A stretch of 64,000 bases of DNA from Serratia sp. AKBS12 (GTDB lineage Bacteria; Pseudomonadota; Gammaproteobacteria; Enterobacterales; Enterobacteriaceae). The notes below the pieces were generated by a model. The model had not been told where the DNA came from. It worked only from the letters and a program-made list of their open reading frames with translations, and made no database searches. A program made the position numbers and the translations under genes. Location: assembly GCF_024793895.1 (NCBI RefSeq), contig NZ_JANUSB010000015.1, positions 620,001 to 684,000 of the forward strand, written 5' to 3'. Positions 53,842 to 63,187 of the stretch are shown here, in pieces (the stretch's first letter is position 1; every line of letters starts with the position of its first letter).

Positions 53842-54666
53842 TTAGAATTCACCATCGGTGCTGATGGAAAGCTGACGGTAGGCGGCCAACTCCTGGCTCA
53901 GCGTGGCGATTTTATTTTCTGCTACCATGACTGCATCACTGCCGGCGAGAAAGCGTATCGGGGGGCGTTCGCTTGCCGCGAGTTGCAGTATGGCATCAGC
54001 GAGTTTCTTCGGATCGCCGGCTTGCCGATGGTTGCGCTGTTGCATGCCGTCGGTGAACTGTTGTGACATGGCATGGTAATCATCAATGCTGGCCGCGGCA
54101 AAACGCACCGAGCGGTTATCAAGGAAGTCGGTGCGAAAATAGCCCGGTTCGATCAGCGTAACGGCAATGTTGAACTGTGCCACTTCGGCCGCCAGCGATT
54201 CGGAAAACCCCTCCACGGCAAATTTGCTGCTGCAGTACAGCGATGCGCCGGCACCGCCGACCATACCGCCAATGGATGAGAGATTAAAAATCATCCCTGC
54301 GCGTTGGGCGCGCATCAATGGCAATATGGCACGAGTGACGTTAAACAGACCGAACACATTGGTGGCGAACTGCCGCTCAGCCATCTGCGGTGGAATTTCT
54401 TCAAACAACCCCAGTTCACCGTAGCCGGCGTTATTGACTAATATATCAATCCTGCCAAAGCGTGCGCTAGCGGCTGCCAGCGCCTGGGCAATCTGCCCGG
54501 GTTGACTGACGTCCAGCCTGACCGTCAGCAGTTGCTTGCCATCAGGCGTCGATGGGGAGGGGTTACGCATTGCCGCCACCACGTTATCGCCTGCCGCCAG
54601 GGCCGCTTTGACGATTTCGGCACCGATGCCGCGGGAAGCGCCGGTAATCAACCATGTCTTGCTCAT
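53842..54666 (-). CDS. Short-chain dehydrogenase/reductase
   Basis: The 274-residue SDR has TGASRGIG at residues 7-14, NNAG at about 78-81, Ser in NLSSIGGM near 130-137 and YCSSK as the Tyr-Lys pair near 144-148. This is the group of NADP-linked oxidoreductases often paired with an AraC gene. GAGGAACAGCGT precedes the ATG. It is divergent from an AraC-type regulator 113 bp away. The substrate is unknown. Confidence 0.9.
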   Translation of the reverse strand: MSKTWLITGASRGIGAEIVKAALAAGDNVVAAMRNPSPSTPDGKQLLTVRLDVSQPGQIAQALAAASARFGRIDILVNNAGYGELGLFEEIPPQMAERQFATNVFGLFNVTRAILPLMRAQRAGMIFNLSSIGGMVGGAGASLYCSSKFAVEGFSESLAAEVAQFNIAVTLIEPGYFRTDFLDNRSVRFAAASIDDYHAMSQQFTDGMQQRNHRQAGDPKKLADAILQLAASERPPIRFLAGSDAVMVAENKIATLSQELAAYRQLSISTDGEF

Positions 54667-54779
54667 ACGCTGTTCCTCTCTGTAAAGTCAGAGTCCAGTA
54701 TGCGCGGCATCGTCTGGTTGGTTGTGCCAATTACTGGCTGATTCTTGCCTAAAACTGGCAAATCGCGGTGGAGAGACAT

Positions 54780-55667
54780 ATGCAGCAGCTTGATGAACTA
54801 CGTGGTTTAATCGACAGGCATTGTCGTCGGATGATCGAAATGACGGCCATCCCGCGAGTGATATTGTCCCGATCCGACTGTCTGACCGCAGCGTTGCCGG
54901 CGGTTTACCAGCCGATGATCTGCATTGTGGCGCAGGGGGCGAAACGCGCTTCGCTGGGTGAAAAGGTATTTGAGTATAATCCGGCGAATTACCTGATTAC
55001 TTCAGTGGCGCTGCCGCTGAGCGGCGCGGTGTGTTGCGCCACTAAAGCCGAGCCCTATCTGGCCATTGGACTGGAACTGGATAGTGCACAACTGGCGTCA
55101 CTGGCGATTGGCATGCCGGCCACCACTGGTGAAAGCCCCAACGCGGCAATCGCCGTACATAGCCTGAACACCGACTTACTGGATCCGGTTGTACGCCTGC
55201 TGCGGTTACTTGATCACCCACAGGATGTTTCGACCTTGGCACCGCTGATTGAACGCGAAATACTCTACCGCCTGTTGCAAGGCGAGCAGAGCGCGATGCT
55301 GCGGCAAATTGCCGTGCCTGACAGCCGACTGGGACAGGTGCATCGAGCGGCGCAATGGATCAATCAACATTATACGCAATCATTTGAAATTACTCGGTTA
55401 GCGGCTGATTGTGGTATGAGTCCATCCTCATTGCACCGGCATTTCAAAGCGGTAACCGGCGTCAGCCCATTGCAATATCAAAAGCGCATTCGTCTGCAGC
55501 AGGCGCGCCATATGCTGGTGGCCCAACAACGGGATGTCGGTAGCATAGCGTTCAGTGTGGGGTATGAGAGTCCCTCGCAGTTCAGCCGCGAATACGCGCG
55601 GCTGTTTGGCCTGCCGCCGGCAAAGGACGCCAGCGAATTGCGTAAAGCAGGCCGCTATTCGGCGTAG
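54780..55667 (+). CDS. AraC-family regulator with AraC_N effector domain
   Basis: The 295-residue protein has the N-terminal segment PAVYQPMICIVAQGAKRASLGEKVFEYNPANYLI near residues 40-73, typical of the AraC_N group, and the usual double helix-turn-helix (FEITRLAADCGMSPSSLHRHF, then VGSIAFSVGYESPSQFSREY). The ATG at 54780 follows GGAG by seven bases and is preferred over a GTG at 54768. It should regulate the divergent SDR gene. Confidence 0.9.
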   Translation: MQQLDELRGLIDRHCRRMIEMTAIPRVILSRSDCLTAALPAVYQPMICIVAQGAKRASLGEKVFEYNPANYLITSVALPLSGAVCCATKAEPYLAIGLELDSAQLASLAIGMPATTGESPNAAIAVHSLNTDLLDPVVRLLRLLDHPQDVSTLAPLIEREILYRLLQGEQSAMLRQIAVPDSRLGQVHRAAQWINQHYTQSFEITRLAADCGMSPSSLHRHFKAVTGVSPLQYQKRIRLQQARHMLVAQQRDVGSIAFSVGYESPSQFSREYARLFGLPPAKDASELRKAGRYSA

Positions 55668-55678
55668 CGCTGGCCGGG

Positions 55679-55855
55679 TTAAAAACTTTTTACCAGCACC
55701 TCGCGCGGTTCACTACCGTGCTTGAGCAGGTGGTCAAACGATTTTTCGGTGCTTTTTAGCTGTTGCAGGAATTCTTGCGGTGACAGGTCATGTCGTTTAC
55801 CGCTCATATAAGCCAAAGCCAGTTCTTTGGCCTGATAGCGCGAAAAGTTGTACAT
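55679..55855 (-). CDS. Small hypothetical protein, 58 residues
   Basis: The frame begins MYNFSRYQAKELALAYMSG, continues with KRHDLSPQEFLQQLKS and ends LKHGSEPREVLVKSF. It is helical and charged, with no membrane segment. GGAG lies seven bases before the ATG at 55855. It ends 11 bp from the convergent araC-type stop. I know no function; the composition looks like a real enterobacterial small protein. Confidence 0.7.
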   Translation of the reverse strand: MYNFSRYQAKELALAYMSGKRHDLSPQEFLQQLKSTEKSFDHLLKHGSEPREVLVKSF

Positions 55856-55961
55856 GGAGTGCTCCCAGAAAGGTTAGGTGTGGCTTTTTTATGCAGTTAC
55901 ATTGTAGGGGAAGCGCACATAATGAACAGACGCTTTGGCGTATGGAATCAATAGCCGAAAC

Positions 55962-57071
55962 TTAACTTATTGGTACCAGCAGAGCGTCGCACATGCGTTT
56001 GATGGTTTCCGGCTGTGTTAAACCACTGTCCAGCAAGCGGCGAATATTGTCCGCATCATTGGCTCCACGCAAGACAAAACGTTCAAGCGTTTGTAGCAAT
56101 TGGCGTTCCTCATCATCAGCGGCTTCTGGGCGAAGCCGAGCCAGCGTCGTCAGGATATGTTCGGCCAGGCTGCAACGCTGCAACGTTTGTGCATCGACGT
56201 AATCGGCCTGCAATCCATGACGGCAGGCATTCAATTTGTTGTACATGGAGAACGCGTTATATTCCGGGATGATTTCATGCCGGTTTTTCAATAGATAACG
56301 GGCAATTAAGCGACAATATCCCACCAGGTTTGCCGCGTGGTTAATATGTAACGGCGTGTCACAGACTCTTATTTCTACCGTGCCAAGCTCCGGTTTTGGT
56401 CGCGCATCCCAATAAATATCCTTGATGCTTTCGATAACGCCGGCAGCGGTTAGTGTTTCATAATATTCAGTAAATTCCTGCCATGAATATACTTTTTCAA
56501 TACAGCCATAGTTGGGGAAGGAGTTTTGCGCGCTGAAACGAGAACTGGCAAATAGCGTATCTTCGCCCTGATAATAAGGTGAGGATGCACTGAGTGCCAG
56601 AAGTTGCGGGAAGTAGGGCGTTAACGCGTGGCATAAATATATCGATTCATCACCGTTGCTTACGCCAATATGGATATGCTGGCCGAAAACACAGGCCATT
56701 TTGCTGATATAACCGAAGCGCGACGCCAATTTTTTGTAGCGCTGTGCATTGGTAATCTGTTGATCTTTCCAGTCATTGGACAGATGGCGTCCGCCGCCGG
56801 TGACGTCGCACTGGTGTCGCTGGGCGGCGGCACGTACACGCTGCACCTGGGCGGTCAGTTCCTGCTTTAATTCAGCCAGCTGAAGATGCACCGAACTGTT
56901 GATTTCCAGCATGGAACGCGTTAATTCGTGTTTAATGTGTTTTTTATCATTGATATCCGCAACTATCAACGCCGCCTTGTCAGACAGGTCGAGGCTTTTA
57001 ATATCAATCAGTTGGAGTTCTATTTCCGTACCGATGCTGAGAGGAGTAGAAGGCTTGAATTTACGAGGCAT
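55962..57071 (-). CDS. ybdK: YbdK-like carboxylate-amine ligase (GCS2 family)
   Basis: The 369-residue protein has the GCS2 pattern: LSIGTEIELQLID near residue 11, HELTRSMLEINSSVH near 47, CVFGQHIHIGVSNGDE near 130 and ARPKPELGTVEIRVCD near 228. YbdK-type enzymes show weak gamma-glutamylcysteine synthetase activity in vitro. The ATG at 57071 follows GGAGG; a GTG two codons earlier is possible. It diverges from katE by about 250 bp. Confidence 0.9.
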   Translation of the reverse strand: MPRKFKPSTPLSIGTEIELQLIDIKSLDLSDKAALIVADINDKKHIKHELTRSMLEINSSVHLQLAELKQELTAQVQRVRAAAQRHQCDVTGGGRHLSNDWKDQQITNAQRYKKLASRFGYISKMACVFGQHIHIGVSNGDESIYLCHALTPYFPQLLALSASSPYYQGEDTLFASSRFSAQNSFPNYGCIEKVYSWQEFTEYYETLTAAGVIESIKDIYWDARPKPELGTVEIRVCDTPLHINHAANLVGYCRLIARYLLKNRHEIIPEYNAFSMYNKLNACRHGLQADYVDAQTLQRCSLAEHILTTLARLRPEAADDEERQLLQTLERFVLRGANDADNIRRLLDSGLTQPETIKRMCDALLVPIS

Positions 57072-57327
57072 ATTCACCTCCGCAATGAATGCGCTTTTGA
57101 TAATTATAATGTGCTTTCAGCCCATTACCAGCCATCCGGTTAAATAACGTAGCCAAACCGCTAAGTGGCAGTGTTTTATGTTTTTTATCCGTCTCATGGT
57201 AGCGTTACATTGGTGTTATTTGCCGTTGCGTTAGCCGATTGGAGTGCATACGAATATTGGTCTACCCTTTAATGCTGAATATAACTGCGTTGGCTTTTAT
57301 TTCTTAACGTTCGGACAAGGTGGAACA

Positions 57328-59601
57328 ATGACGAAAAAACCTATTGAAAAACCGCAGGATAAAACGACCAGAATGAAAAAGGCATCGGCAGGCAATCCTG
57401 CGGATGAGATTCATTTGGGGGATACGGCGCCGGTAGATAATTCACATTTGCCTAGCTCAAAACCGACCGCGCCAGGCAAAGAGCCGACGGCACCTGGCAG
57501 CAAGAAAAAAACCGGGCCGGCCAGCGCCAAAATCAAGGCGTTGGAGATCAATCGCAAATATGACGATCGACAACCGCTGACCACTAACCAGGGCACGCGC
57601 ATTGGTGACGATCAAAACTCGCTGAAGGCTGGCGCACGTGGCCCGACGCTGCTGGAAGACTTCATCATGCGTGAGAAGATCACGCATTTTGACCATGAAC
57701 GCATTCCAGAACGCATTGTGCATGCGCGTGGTTCGGCGGCGCATGGCTATTTTGAGCTATATAAAAGCCTGGCGCACCTGACCAAGGCGGATTTCCTGCA
57801 ACATGAAGGACAAAAAACGCCGGTTTACGTTCGTTTCTCAACGGTACAGGGTTCTCGCGGCTCGGCGGATACGGTTCGTGATATACGTGGCTTTGCCACC
57901 AAGTTTTATACTCAGGAAGGCATATTCGATCTGGTTGGCAACAATACGCCGGTGTTTTTCATTCAGGATGCGATCAAGTTTCCTGATTTCGTGCATGCGG
58001 TGAAACCGGAACCGCATAATGAAATCCCGCAGGGCGCCAGCGCCCACGACAGTTTTTGGGATTTTGTTTCGCTCCAGCCCGAAACGCTGCATAACGTAAT
58101 CTGGGCGATGTCGGATCGCGGTATTCCGCGCAGCTATCGGACGATGGAAGGGTTCGGCATTCATACCTTCCGGTTGGTTAATGCGCAGGGCAAAGCCACG
58201 TTTGTGCGTTTTCATTGGAAGCCGGTAGCGGGTAAAGCATCGCTGCTGTGGGACGAAGCGCAAAAGCTGGCGGGAAAGGACGCCGATTTTCACCGCCGCG
58301 ATCTGTGGGAAGCGATCGAAGCCGGTGATTACCCGGAATATCAGCTTGGGGTTCAGTTGATCCCGGAAGAAGACGAGTTCAAGTTTGATTTTGATCTGCT
58401 GGACGCCACCAAGCTGATCCCGGAGGAACTGGTACCGGTAGAGCTGGTCGGCAAAATGGTGCTGGATCGCAACCCGGACAATTTCTTCGCCGAAACCGAG
58501 CAGGTGGCATTCCATCCGGGGCATATTGTGCCGGGGATCGATTTCACTAACGACCCGCTGTTGCAAGGTCGCCTGTTTTCCTACACCGATACGCAGATCA
58601 GCCGGCTGGGCGGGCCTAACTTCCACGAAATACCCATTAACCGGCCAACCTGCCCGTATCACAATTTGCAACGCGACGGCATGCACCGGATGGACATCGA
58701 CACCAATCCGGCCAACTACAGCCCGAATTCGATCAACAACAACTGGCCGCGCGAAACGCCACCTTCGGCTAGCGGTGGCGGCTTTGCCAGTTATGCTGAG
58801 CGGATTGATGCGCATAAAATTCGTGAAAGAAGTGAGTCGTTCCAGGAATATTATGCGCAGCCGCGGCTGTTCTGGCTGAGTCAGACGCCGGTAGAGCAGC
58901 AGCACATCATTGATGCATTCTCGTTTGAACTGGGCAAAGTGGCGCGCGCGTATATCCGCCAACGTGTGGTGGAAAAACTGGCGCATATCGATATCACATT
59001 GGCAAAAAAGGTGGCGTTCAATCTGGGCATCACCCTGTCGTCTGGCGTGTTGAAAACACCCGCACCGAAACCGGTCAACGGGCTGCAAAAAGATCCGGCA
59101 TTGAGCCTGTATGCCATGTCGGGCGGTAGCGTCAAAGGCCGCGTTGTTGCCGTGCTATTGGGGGCGGGCGTGGTGTCCAATGACCTGCTGACCATCCTCA
59201 AAGAGCTGAAAAAACGCGGCGTGCACGCTAAGTTGCTGGCGGCTACGCAGGGTGTGTTGCAGGGCAGCGACGGTTCGCAGATTCATATCGATGCGACCTT
59301 CGCCGGTGCACCTTCCATTACCGTTGATGCGGTAATGGTGCCTGACGGCGCGGCTGCTGCGTTGCTTGGCAGCGGCGATGCCCAGCATTATCTGTTGGAG
59401 GCCTACAAGCACCTTAAAGTCATTGGCCTGAGCGGCGATGCGCTGCAATTGAAATCGCTGTGGCGTGGGAATGAGCAGGCAGAAGAGGGCATCATCGAGG
59501 CCAGGGCAGTGAAAGGTGAGATGGTGGAGCGCTTTATTCAGGCGCTGGCCGCACACCGGGTATGGAGCCGCAGTGACAAAGCGGCGACGATCCCCGCGTA
59601 G
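57328..59601 (+). CDS. katE: KatE, catalase HPII
   Basis: The 757-residue large-subunit catalase has the essential His132 in [15 protein letters not shown], the distal Asn in [14 protein letters not shown] and the heme Tyr in [14 protein letters not shown]. The C-terminal flavodoxin-like domain with [18 protein letters not shown] marks HPII. The low-complexity N-terminal arm (20-65, many Lys, Pro, Ser) matches the E. coli enzyme in kind. Its start at 57328 follows AAGGTGG. It is RpoS-dependent in E. coli. Confidence 0.96.
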   Translation: MTKKPIEKPQDKTTRMKKASAGNPADEIHLGDTAPVDNSHLPSSKPTAPGKEPTAPGSKKKTGPASAKIKALEINRKYDDRQPLTTNQGTRIGDDQNSLKAGARGPTLLEDFIMREKITHFDHERIPERIVHARGSAAHGYFELYKSLAHLTKADFLQHEGQKTPVYVRFSTVQGSRGSADTVRDIRGFATKFYTQEGIFDLVGNNTPVFFIQDAIKFPDFVHAVKPEPHNEIPQGASAHDSFWDFVSLQPETLHNVIWAMSDRGIPRSYRTMEGFGIHTFRLVNAQGKATFVRFHWKPVAGKASLLWDEAQKLAGKDADFHRRDLWEAIEAGDYPEYQLGVQLIPEEDEFKFDFDLLDATKLIPEELVPVELVGKMVLDRNPDNFFAETEQVAFHPGHIVPGIDFTNDPLLQGRLFSYTDTQISRLGGPNFHEIPINRPTCPYHNLQRDGMHRMDIDTNPANYSPNSINNNWPRETPPSASGGGFASYAERIDAHKIRERSESFQEYYAQPRLFWLSQTPVEQQHIIDAFSFELGKVARAYIRQRVVEKLAHIDITLAKKVAFNLGITLSSGVLKTPAPKPVNGLQKDPALSLYAMSGGSVKGRVVAVLLGAGVVSNDLLTILKELKKRGVHAKLLAATQGVLQGSDGSQIHIDATFAGAPSITVDAVMVPDGAAAALLGSGDAQHYLLEAYKHLKVIGLSGDALQLKSLWRGNEQAEEGIIEARAVKGEMVERFIQALAAHRVWSRSDKAATIPA

Positions 59602-59610
59602 CGTTTCTGG

Positions 59611-59643
59611 CGGGCAGCACGGTGTTTGACGCCATGCTGCCCG
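59611..59643. terminator. Hairpin between convergent katE and gam-like genes
   Basis: CGGGCAGCA (59611-59619) and TGCTGCCCG (59635-59643) form a 9-bp stem around 15 bases between the two stop codons. No T-run is present. Confidence 0.5.
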
Positions 59644-59649
59644 TGAGAG

Positions 59650-60162
59650 TTAATCGAGCGCCTTTTCATAAGGGGTGACAATGACATCTTCCTGACCTTC
59701 GAGGATGGTAATGCCCGCAATGCCTTTAATCTGTTCCGGCTGATGTAAAATAGCTTCCTTGTTAATACTTTCCCGAGTGCGGATGAATTGATTGAGGCCA
59801 AAACGTTTCAACGCGGCCAACGCCTGTTGGGGATCGTTGACAATCACCGCGGGTGGGCGGATACGCCATTTTACTTCACCGGTGATCAGATTGACGGACT
59901 TTTTGCCATCGTCCGTTAACAACCGTTCCTTATGGGCCTCACACCAGATGGCGATATCCTGATAGAGCTTCTGATACTGAGTTTTGGTCTGCTTAATGCT
60001 GGTCATATAGCGGTCGGTCAACTGGCTTATTTTTTCATTGAGCTCGTTTTCCAGGGTGTTCATTTCTCGACCGAGCTCGCCAAGCCGTTTAATCGCATCG
60101 GCGATATCATCACGGTTTCTCGGTTTGTCTTGCAAATTGAATGTTTCACTGTGGTTATGCAT
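59650..60162 (-). CDS. Stand-alone Mu Gam-like DNA end-binding protein
   Basis: The 170-residue protein matches phage Mu Gam: NRDDIADAIKRLGELGREMNTLENELN near residue 17, WCEAHKERL near 76, SVNLITGEVKWRIRPPAVIV near 90-109, RFGLNQFIRTRESINKEAIL near 121 and GIAGITILEG near 150. Mu Gam, a Ku-like protein, shields DNA ends from RecBCD. No other Mu gene is present. Chromosomal Gam homologues of this kind are known in enteric bacteria. The ATG at 60162 follows AAAGGA. Confidence 0.88.
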   Translation of the reverse strand: MHNHSETFNLQDKPRNRDDIADAIKRLGELGREMNTLENELNEKISQLTDRYMTSIKQTKTQYQKLYQDIAIWCEAHKERLLTDDGKKSVNLITGEVKWRIRPPAVIVNDPQQALAALKRFGLNQFIRTRESINKEAILHQPEQIKGIAGITILEGQEDVIVTPYEKALD

Positions 60163-60395
60163 GGTGGTATTTCCTTTGTGACAAAAAGTGACCTTAATAA
60201 TCACTGTGAACATGAATTCATATATTTTTATAAGAATAATCTTAAATGATGATTTGCTATTTGTTTGAGTTGTTTTAAGATGTGTAAATTGTAATTTTCA
60301 TTAACCTGACTGGAATATTTAGCATGATTTACTAAAGTTATCTGGGTGAGGTGAAATAATTCTGCTTTTTCATCCTAAATGCACGGGAGAATATA

Positions 60396-60878
60396 ATGAG
60401 CGATTTAAAAGACCACTTCATCGACTGGCTGCGCGATGCACACGCCATGGAAGAACAGGCGGAAACCATGCTTAACGGCATGAAAGATCGCGTCAAGGAT
60501 TACCCACAGCTGCATAACCGTGTGATTCAGCATCTGGAAGAAACCAGACAGCAGCAACAACAGCTGAAGAGCTGTATCGAACGGCTGGATACCTCCACGT
60601 CCAGCATGAAGGATCTGGCGGGCAAGGCGGTAGCGCTTGGCCAGACGCTGAGCGGCTTCTTTGTCGAGGATGAGATCGTCAAGGGCTCCATGAGCTCTTA
60701 TGTCTTTGAGCATATGGAGATTGCTTCCTATACCACGTTGATCGCCGCTGCCGAATTGGTGGGAGACTATGAAACCCAATTGGTACTGGAAAAGATTCTC
60801 AAGCAGGAACAGGCGATGGCCGACTGGTTGCTGGAAAATATGCCATCTATCACAAAGGCTTATTTAAATCAGAAATAA
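60396..60878 (+). CDS. YciE-like DUF892 ferritin-like protein
   Basis: The 160-residue helical protein has the DUF892 layout with DHFIDWLRDAHAMEEQAETML at residues 6-26, LEETRQQQQQLKSCIERL near 48 and FEHMEIASYTTLIAAAELVGD near 104-124. The acidic and His residues in those helices could hold a dimetal site. In E. coli the yciGFE genes are stress-induced. AGGGAGAATATA-type CGGGAG lies upstream of the ATG. It opens a run of stress genes. Confidence 0.87.
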   Translation: MSDLKDHFIDWLRDAHAMEEQAETMLNGMKDRVKDYPQLHNRVIQHLEETRQQQQQLKSCIERLDTSTSSMKDLAGKAVALGQTLSGFFVEDEIVKGSMSSYVFEHMEIASYTTLIAAAELVGDYETQLVLEKILKQEQAMADWLLENMPSITKAYLNQK

Positions 60879-60960
60879 ACGTTTCTCTTATCCAGAACAG
60901 AAGCAAAGAAATGCTTAATGCATCCTTAGATATTTAATCGAAAACTAGCGAGGAAATATC

Positions 60961-61254
60961 ATGGCTGATGTTGTGAGGTATCAAAATAAGATCATCTTAG
61001 GTGCCGAGATATTACCACCGCCGCATCCCATGGACGGCAGTTGTAAGGGCAGTATTCTTATCCACTGCGAGCAGTCGCCGGAAATTGCCAAGATATTGAG
61101 CTCATTAGGTGAATGGGACGAAATAGAATTGGAAATTAACGGCGAAAAGACGCTGTGTCAGGTTGAAAAGTACGACCGAGAAAGAAATATCATTGCCTTG
61201 AAATCTGACAAAAGGCAAAGCAACGCTGAGATCCCCTATCAGCAGGAAAAGTAA
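60961..61254 (+). CDS. Hypothetical protein, 97 residues
   Basis: I do not recognise the family. The protein looks soluble, with an early ILGAEILPPPHPMDG and a beta-rich middle (SILIHCEQSP, then EIELEINGEKTLCQV). GAGGAAATATC stands before the ATG. It lies 82 bp after the YciE-like gene and 36 bp before the SDR, so it is probably part of the same stress transcript. Confidence 0.75.
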   Translation: MADVVRYQNKIILGAEILPPPHPMDGSCKGSILIHCEQSPEIAKILSSLGEWDEIELEINGEKTLCQVEKYDRERNIIALKSDKRQSNAEIPYQQEK

Positions 61255-61290
61255 CCCAATTTCATTGGCTAACGATACAACGGAGGCGAC

Positions 61291-62145
61291 ATGGAACAGA
61301 GAAACCAACCTGCACAGCATCAAGACGAACAGCCGGGCTTCGAGAATGAAATGCTGCCTGAACCGGTCTATGACGATCCGGCGTACCGCGCCGGCGGTAA
61401 ACTGGAAGGGAAGGTGGCGATCATTACCGGCGGTGATAGCGGTATTGGGCGAGCGGCAACCATTGCCTATGTGAAAGAAGGGGCAAAGGTAACGGTGGTT
61501 TATCTGGATGAAGATGAAGACGCTAAAGAAACCAAGCGTTGTGCGGCGAAGTACGGCGGGGAAATCCTGCTGCTGAAGGGCGACCTGCGAGATAATAGCT
61601 TCGTGAAGCAAATCGTGGCGAAAACCATCGCCAACTTCGGCAAGCTGGATATTCTGGTCAATAACGCCGGCGAACAACACCCGGTCGATCAACCGGAGAT
61701 GATCACCGAAGAACAATTGGAAAAAACCTTTGCCACCAATTTCTTCAGCATGGTGAAGCTTACCCAGACGGCATTGGAATATCTGCCCAGGGACGGGGCG
61801 ATCATCAACACTTCGTCGGTGACGGCCTATCACGGCAATCCCGATCTGATTGACTATTCGGCGACCAAGGGTGCGATCACCGCCTTTACGCGTTCGCTGG
61901 CGCTGAAGCTGTGCGAACGGGGGATCCGCGTCAATTCCGTGGCACCGGGGCCGATCTGGACGCCACTCATTCCCGCCTCATTTGGCGCAGATAAAGTGGC
62001 CAAGTTCGGTAAAGATACGCCGATGAAACGCCCTGGACAGCCCTCGGAACTTGCTGCGGCCTATGTGTATCTGGCAAGCAGCGATTCGTCGTACATGACG
62101 GGACAAACGCTGCATATCAACGGCGGGATGATCCTGAACGGCTAA
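61291..62145 (+). CDS. YghA-like short-chain dehydrogenase/reductase
   Basis: The 284-residue SDR begins with a charged tail, then EMLPEPVYDDPAYRAGGKLEGKVAIITGGDSGIGRA over residues 20-55, typical of the YghA/YhdG stress group. NNAGEQHP, the Ser in INTSSVTAY and YSATK form the rest of the SDR core. GGAGGCGAC precedes the ATG. A clear terminator at 62158-62188 closes the transcript. Confidence 0.9.
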   Translation: MEQRNQPAQHQDEQPGFENEMLPEPVYDDPAYRAGGKLEGKVAIITGGDSGIGRAATIAYVKEGAKVTVVYLDEDEDAKETKRCAAKYGGEILLLKGDLRDNSFVKQIVAKTIANFGKLDILVNNAGEQHPVDQPEMITEEQLEKTFATNFFSMVKLTQTALEYLPRDGAIINTSSVTAYHGNPDLIDYSATKGAITAFTRSLALKLCERGIRVNSVAPGPIWTPLIPASFGADKVAKFGKDTPMKRPGQPSELAAAYVYLASSDSSYMTGQTLHINGGMILNG

Positions 62146-62157
62146 TTGCCCCTCTCG

Positions 62158-62188
62158 GCCCGGTCTGCGCTCAAAACCGGGCTTTTTT
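62158..62188 (+). terminator. Intrinsic terminator after the YghA-like gene
   Basis: GCCCGGT (62158-62164) and ACCGGGC (62176-62182) are complementary and followed by six Ts. Confidence 0.85.
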
Positions 62189-62242
62189 GTGCCCGAAAAC
62201 GACGCTTTCCAGCATAACCTTTACCTACCAAGGGGCTAGCGT

Positions 62243-62935
62243 ATGAAAGTTTTTGATTTCAATAGAATTGCAATCAATGATTATCCGTACACCTATCTGC
62301 TTGAAGTGGCGTTTCGTTCGGTGTTTACCTTTTTCCTGGCCTATATTTTCCTGCGCTGGGTGGGGCGGCGTGGCGTTAAGCAAATGACCCTGTTCGAGTT
62401 GATCATCATTCTGACCCTGGGGTCGGCGGCCGGCGATGTAGCGCTTAACCAGGATTCGCCGCTACTGCCGGTGATCGTCACGTTTATTACCATTACCGGG
62501 CTGTATCGATTTTTTACCACCTTGATTAATAAAAGCACACGCTTGCAGATTAAATTGGAGGGCAAGCCGATTTTATTGGTTAAAGAAGGTGTGCTGCATT
62601 GGGAAAATACCAAGAAACAAAGTTTTGCCTATGAAGAGTTTATTATGGAGTTGAGAGAGAAGGGCATTGATCATCTTGGGCAGGTCAGACTGGCGATATT
62701 GGAGATAGATGGCAATCTTAGCGTCTATTTTTACAAGGACGAAGATGTCAAACCAGGTTTGTCGGTGCTGCCATTTTCCATGGTTGAGTGTTGTAATGCC
62801 ATCGAAAATGATAATTACTATTCATGTACTTGTTGCAGTCATACCTGTTTTTTGAAAAAAGGCGACGATTTTATTTGCCCACGTTGCCAGTCTAAAAAGT
62901 GGACCGTGGCCAGTAAAGAAAAACGTATTACCTGA
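62243..62935 (+). CDS. DUF421 (YetF-like) membrane protein with zinc-ribbon tail
   Basis: The 230-residue protein has three membrane helices in residues 10-95 (FRSVFTFFLAYIFLRWVGRR, LFELIIILTLGSAAGDVA, LLPVIVTFITITGLYRFF). The DUF421 cytosolic domain follows (KEGVLHWENTKKQSFAYEEF, then LREKGIDHLGQVRLAILEIDG). Unusually, the end carries CTCCSHTC and CPRC, which read as a zinc-ribbon. AGGGG precedes the ATG. A second, partial DUF421 gene ends the window. Confidence 0.87.
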   Translation: MKVFDFNRIAINDYPYTYLLEVAFRSVFTFFLAYIFLRWVGRRGVKQMTLFELIIILTLGSAAGDVALNQDSPLLPVIVTFITITGLYRFFTTLINKSTRLQIKLEGKPILLVKEGVLHWENTKKQSFAYEEFIMELREKGIDHLGQVRLAILEIDGNLSVYFYKDEDVKPGLSVLPFSMVECCNAIENDNYYSCTCCSHTCFLKKGDDFICPRCQSKKWTVASKEKRIT

Positions 62936-62954
62936 CGTCCCTGTCAGGAATATA

Positions 62955-63092
62955 TTACCAATACATTATACTGTATATGATGGCTAGAATGACCACAATA
63001 ACGCCAATAATATAAGCGTAATAGGGGCGTGGCCCCTTCATGCCGGTTTTTGAGGACTTTTCCCTGGCTGTTTCAGATTGTTGGTCTCGCAT
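62955..63092 (-). CDS. 45-residue single-span membrane protein
   Basis: The frame starts MRDQQSETAREKSSKTG and ends in a hydrophobic helix (YAYIIGVIVVILAIIYSIMYW). GGAGGG lies six bases before the ATG at 63092. It ends 20 bp from the convergent DUF421 stop. A charged N-terminus plus one C-terminal helix suggests a tail-anchored small membrane protein of unknown role. Confidence 0.72.
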   Translation of the reverse strand: MRDQQSETAREKSSKTGMKGPRPYYAYIIGVIVVILAIIYSIMYW

Positions 63093-63134
63093 GGTTTACC
63101 CTCCAATAACAGTGTCGCCTCCGAAAACAAAATA

Positions 63135-63160
63135 CAAAAAAGGCCGGTAAGAACCGGCCT
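63135..63160 (-). terminator. Intrinsic terminator after the YciF-like gene
   Basis: On the minus strand AGGCCGGT and ACCGGCCT (63141-63148, 63153-63160) form an 8-bp stem with a 4-base loop followed by five or six Ts. Confidence 0.85.
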
Positions 63161-63187
63161 GTTTTCCCACCGGGAAGATAAGCCTGT

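Noticed and set aside
57838..59088. 416-codon minus-strand frame opposite katE
   Set aside because: katE is certain on the plus strand; the antisense frame is a by-product of G+C-rich codon use and has no motif.
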